The position numbers and the translations under genes are program-made. A model generated the notes under the pieces. The model made no database searches, had not been told where the DNA came from, and saw nothing but the letters and a program-made list of their open reading frames with translations. A stretch of 64,000 nucleotides of DNA, from positions 31,861,021-31,925,020 of the forward strand of contig NC_080044.1 of NCBI RefSeq assembly GCF_012489685.1, given 5' to 3'. How positions within the stretch are numbered: position 1 is the first letter of the stretch; the number at the start of each line of letters is the position of its first letter. The DNA is from Lotus japonicus. Lineage: Eukaryota > Streptophyta > Magnoliopsida > Fabales > Fabaceae. Shown here one piece after another: positions 61,082 through 64,000 of the stretch.

Positions 61082-63099
61082 TCATAGTACCGTGAGATTT
61101 AAAAACTGAAGGATACCGTGATTGACAAAACAACAAAACATACCAAAATTCTCTTCCGCCTCTACACCACAATTCAGGCCATTGATTTGGATTTTAAATA
61201 AATAGTTAAGATTTTTTTAAGTAAAGAGTTGATGGCTAAAAAAAAAATGGTGTTTATATGGTACCTTAACTCAAATTAAGGTATGGTATCCAAAATGAGA
61301 TAATTCAATAATAAAGAAGCATGTATAAGTTATAATTTTGATGTTATTTTATCGTAATAACGCAACGTTTCATTCTTAGAGACATGAGATTTGTAGGTTG
61401 TGTTTTTTTAGGCTTTATTCATCCGTCAATCATGATCATTTTGCGTGCATCTCAACCATCATCGTTCATCTCTATAACTAAACCATTTTTCATTAAAAAA
61501 TAAATTTCATGAGATGAAATTAATTGAATAGTAAAATGAAATGCAAAAATGTAAAATTTACCCACAAAAATATAATAATCATATATTAAATTACTCAACG
61601 CGGATACCATACCCAAAATGTTTTATGGATACCACATAATTTACCCAAAAAAACTGTCTTTTTTTAAATACTGAAAAAAAAACCAGAACAATGCAACTTG
61701 AAAAATTGGTTGGTTTGGCCTGCTCTTTAGAAGTCTTCGTATCAGATGACTTCTGCATAACACAATTCTCGGGAAGTCTTTCAAAGTTATTATTGCTAAA
61801 CAGAAGACATCTCATATAAGGAGATTTACAACGGTCTCATATGAACAAAAGACTCCTCACTTGAAGAGTGTTCCAGACATGCTTTGTCATTTCACATATT
61901 TATATGACACTCATTACATGAAATGCTCCTCATGGTTTTAACATGTTTTGTAATCAAATAAAGACATTAATATCTTTGCATTGACAATGTAAATAATCTA
62001 TACACAAATATCCAATTGTTGGTTGTCACATCAAAAAGTAGGCTTCTAATTTAGTTATAATAAAAAAATAATGTAATTGTTTTTACTCAGTGGCATTGAA
62101 TGATTGCATGTCAGTGTAAAATTTACATTGACACAATGCATCATAATGAAACTCTAAAATAAATTACTTTTAGATTCAATTGAGTTTACAACATCAACAC
62201 TCTCTTGTCACAAGTGCTCTTCCGAAAGTCAGAACTGGCTTTCATCCTTGAGTTCTACGACGATGTTCAATCGTGGTTGGCCTAAGAGTGTGGTGGTGCT
62301 GGCCTTGAGCATAGGGAAAAAGAGCCCCCGAAGCTCAAGTCAGTTTGAGCAAGGAAGGAATTCATGAGCCTTAGAAGAATTCAAGTAATGCTAAGAATAA
62401 ATACAATGTTATGTAAATGAATGATAAAACTTCTATATACAAGGTCGATATCTGTGTTCAATATCTCTACAAGGGTAAGGGAAGTCCTTAAGTGGAGCTT
62501 TTGAGCTCATGGTTTGCTTGGTGTCGTCATGATTTAATTGTTTTATCTCGACTATTTGTAAGGCCGCTCGGACACTTTGCCTGTTGGACAAGGGTGGTAT
62601 GTTCTTGTACCAGGTCGTGCAGGTCACTCTTATGATGTCTGCTTAAGAGCGAACCCTCGTGGGTCGGAGGCGACGTCGTTAGGCCTTATGGCTTAAAAGC
62701 TGATCGAAACAGGAGCCCCCAACTTGACATGTGAGGATGCTGAGTCTTGTGGGGATCCTTTTGCAATGTATGATATCTCTTGGGCTCTTGCATGCCGATA
62801 ATATGAATAATAGTTTGTGTTTTCGCTTATATTTCCGCTCAGCTTCTTTGTCGAGCTTTAATTCACAAATTCTGGTCGGAAATTGTTTCTACAACTGAAA
62901 CATCACTAGTTCAAGTTTTCGGTTATCACGTCAGAAGTGAAACTCTAAGTTATGCAGAGTGTTTCACATATTAATATCATAGAGAACCTCATCTCCAAAA
63001 ATTCTTGGTTTAGAGCTTCTAGGAGGGTTCGGAGCTTCTAGGAGCTTCGATGATATATGGCTCATTGTTGCTTGCTACCACCGTCTATCTCTTTTAAAA
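61082..63099. other. Intergenic DNA, probably retroelement-derived in its right half
   Basis: To about 62170 it is AT-rich without features, apart from a palindrome near 61265 (TACCTTAACTCAAATTAAGGTA). From about 62200 the GC content rises and non-coding text such as GGAGCCCCCAACTTGACATG resembles retroelement leader DNA. No ends were found. Confidence 0.35.
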
Positions 63100-63614
63100 T
63101 GAGGTCTTTTCGACCTTTCAGCGTCAATTGTCCGAGAAGGCTTTTGAGTTTTTCAGTCTCCCCGAGAGGAATAAGGATCTGGCCCTCTAGCTATATCGAC
63201 TAGCAAAGAAGAACGATAAGCATGCTTGTGACATTGAGATTCTTTGGTCTTAAGTCCCTTTTGCTTACTCATTTGGAAAATCAAAAGGACTTTTTGGCTG
63301 AGGAACTTTCCATCTTAAAAGACCAACGTAAATGTATTGTTGTTCTCCTTCAAGCTGAGAAAGACAAAAACGCTCAGCTCCATAGTCATCTGGAAATATT
63401 AAACTCCAAAAATTATTTTCTCGAAAAATACCCTTTTGATAGGTGTTCTATTTCCTTTAAGAATGTTGTTGATAAAATTTCTATGCTGAACCCTGGCTTG
63501 AAGCCTGAAGGTTCTTCTATCGACCGAGTTGTCAAAGGTGGTGTTATTGGAGAGCATAGGAAACTCATTTCTCCCCTTCTTTGGATGTTTTCCGAGACCT
63601 CCAATAGGCCATAA
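63100..63614 (+). pseudogene. Remnant of a repeat-borne coiled-coil protein
   Basis: The frame at 63222-63614 has a heptad-like region (FLAEELSILKDQRKCIVVLL, QAEKDKNAQLHSHLEILNSK) followed by VVDKISMLNPGLKPEG and VVKGGVIGE. This layout recalls the C-terminal part of plant proteins annotated as putative gypsy-type transposase-domain proteins, found in retroelements. The part before 63222 is broken by stops. The link rests on resemblance only. Confidence 0.4.
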
Positions 63615-64000
63615 GTATTCTTATTCTTTATGCTTCTCCATTGTAATATCACATTCTTTATGCACTATCTTGTTTTCTTGATATCTCATTTTATGTAGCT
63701 TTCTATATTTTGCTTCTTTTAGTGCCTTGAATATATTACACCCTTTTGGGATTTTGAATATGCCGAGTGGATTTATCCTCTTACTAGGATATCTCATACC
63801 AACTGCATCTATTCCAGTCGGCTCTAAAATCTATACGACTATACGATATTGCGGCTAACTCACACGATTATGCTCTTAAGAAGACACAATAATGGTAGCC
63901 AACGCGAATTAACAAACTGCCTGAGTGACCTATCTAAGGGACGATGAATTACATAAGCACGAGGGCACCAAGACAATTGTGCGATCGAAAGCTTCTGATG
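63615..64000. other. Right edge, nothing recognised
   Basis: AT-rich sequence after the coiled-coil remnant. No feature is supported. Confidence 0.3.

Overview
This window looks like nuclear DNA of a flowering plant, probably a papilionoid legume. It is AT-rich, has GT-AG introns, carries six plant genes and is dense in retrotransposons, SINEs and MITEs. The legume placement is inference from repeat types, not proven here.

Genes, left to right. A DUF220 (OBP32pep-like) gene on + (about 1-2866). A complete ten-exon pantothenate kinase gene on - (8301-18182), whose introns carry a TRIM, a copia remnant, a solo LTR and a LINE broken by a MITE. A five-exon ARF1-class ADP-ribosylation factor gene on - (26413-29450) with a leader intron. 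A nine-exon 1,4-dihydroxy-2-naphthoyl-CoA synthase (MenB/NS) gene on - (44992-48456) with a clear PTS2 peroxisomal signal. A nine-exon GH28 polygalacturonase gene on - (52077-58084). An intronless E-class PPR gene on - (58940-60880). All coding joins were checked by reading splice sites and phase by eye; the summed lengths are multiples of three. A broken first exon of a mitochondrial dicarboxylate/tricarboxylate carrier lies at 20071-20195. The genes are independent plant housekeeping or cell-wall genes, not an operon-like unit.

Repeats fill the rest. A degenerate copia element (3290-5330) is followed by a TRIM-like inverted repeat. The 21.2-24.7 kb block is a LINE RNase H domain split by a 3.0 kb solo LTR (A). 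The 31.4-43.8 kb block is a nest in a CAC-rich tract: a transposon with AGGGATG ends holds a MULE-like element with about 180-bp TIRs, which holds a solo LTR (D); then come two more large LTRs (B and C) and a copia tail. Two Tourist-like elements lie at 48.6 and 50.1 kb.

The most interesting signal is in the four large TGTAA...TTACA LTR elements. Each has a hairpin-rich zone at a similar relative position. In A and B this zone is a tandem array whose stems change on both arms together while the loop is kept (loop core AACGGGAA in B; tetraloops in A). B and C also share an in-frame protein-like segment, and A, B and C share a gene-like layout of TATA box, conserved splice-donor-like sites and small candidate exon. 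These look like LTRs with selected RNA structure and possibly an LTR-encoded peptide.
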